From NCBI RefSeq assembly GCF_004115085.1, contig NZ_QXJP01000016.1:23388-87387 (forward strand): a stretch of 64,000 nucleotides of DNA, read 5' to 3'. The translations under genes were made by a program, and so were the position numbers. The stretch comes from Longirhabdus pacifica (GTDB lineage: Bacteria > Bacillota > Bacilli > Paenibacillales > DSM-105158). The notes below the pieces were generated by a model. It ran no database searches. It had not been told where the DNA came from and saw only the letters and a program-made list of their open reading frames with translations. This document shows positions 63,791-64,000 of this stretch, piece by piece (the first letter of the stretch is position 1; each line of letters opens with the position of its first letter).

Positions 63791-64000
63791 CTAGACAACT
63801 TTTTTAAGGTCAGCTCGTTTATATTGAACAGGGCTCATGTAGCCCAGTGTTCCATGAATCCGAATATAATTATACCAATGCACATAGTCAGCTTCAAAAT
63901 GATAATGCCTTACAAATTCTGTTTTAAATATCTTGTAAGTGGCCTCGGCCACTGCATTATCATAAGGACAACCCTTGGCACTTAAAGATCGTTTAATATG
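63791..64000 (-). pseudogene. 3' end of another IS3-family transposase, cut by the window edge
   Basis: The minus strand reads RSLSAKGCPYDNAVAEATYK, IFKTEFVRHYHFEADYVHWY, then IRIHGTLGYMSPVQYK and stops at 63791. This is the C-terminal DDE region of an IS3 OrfB (glutamate in NAVAEA). The stretch between HYHF and DYVHWY is shorter than usual, so a small deletion is likely. The upstream part lies outside the window. Confidence 0.78.

Overview
The window looks like a chromosome segment of a low-GC, spore-forming Bacillaceae member. The evidence is a Bacillus-type pro-sigma-K gene, two TPP (thiamine) riboswitches, strong GGAGG ribosome binding sites with frequent TTG/GTG starts, Fur boxes and an S-layer-homology protein. 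I cannot name a genus with confidence. No rRNA, tRNA or CRISPR array was seen.

Layout. 1-3.8 kb: the 5' part of a thiamine gene (tenI) under a TPP riboswitch, ldh, a small membrane protein and an SLH-CAP surface protein. 4-14.3 kb: one Fur-controlled minus-strand operon in the order rhbABCDEF, which fits schizokinen/rhizobactin-type hydroxamate siderophore synthesis (diaminobutyrate to diaminopropane, N-hydroxylation, acetylation, condensation with citrate). A second GNAT and an alpha/beta hydrolase extend it. 14.5-19.6 kb: M23 peptidase, alkyl-sulfatase-type hydrolase, PatB-type C-S lyase and a small kinase.

19.8-35.2 kb is the striking part. sigK (pro-sigma-K, minus strand) is split into THREE segments by two different recombinase-encoding elements. 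The N-segment is 34845-35182, the middle segment 27162-27250 and the C-segment 19839-20129. Removing both elements joins the segments into one uninterrupted 237-residue sigma-K frame (338+87+289 = 714 nt). Element A (20128-27163, excises about 7.03 kb) carries a large serine recombinase, an agr-type quorum-sensing cassette (AgrC-sensor-like, AgrB, AgrD), an excisionase-like HTH protein and an FN3-repeat gene with a nonsense codon. Element B (27249-34846, excises about 7.60 kb) carries a SpoIVCA-type recombinase, two kelch-FN3 secreted proteins and six type I toxin/antisense-RNA modules. Both elements end in imperfect inverted repeats that form a palindromic attP around the same GA dinucleotide.

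35.4-56.2 kb: an MFS exporter behind a leader peptide and RBS-sequestering hairpin, an NTTRR-F1-like protein, a heme monooxygenase and a siderophore-binding lipoprotein (both near Fur boxes), a Ca/cation antiporter under a Mn (yybP-ykoY) riboswitch, an amino acid ABC transporter, thiC under a TPP riboswitch, a polysaccharide deacetylase, an O-methyltransferase, a Fur-linked YclNOPQ-like siderophore ABC transporter and a P-type Ca-ATPase.

56.8-64 kb: an AT-rich defence-like island. It holds a protein with two GHKL ATPase domains, a receiver-like partner, a divergent cytosine-C5 DNA methyltransferase and decayed IS3-family transposase fragments.
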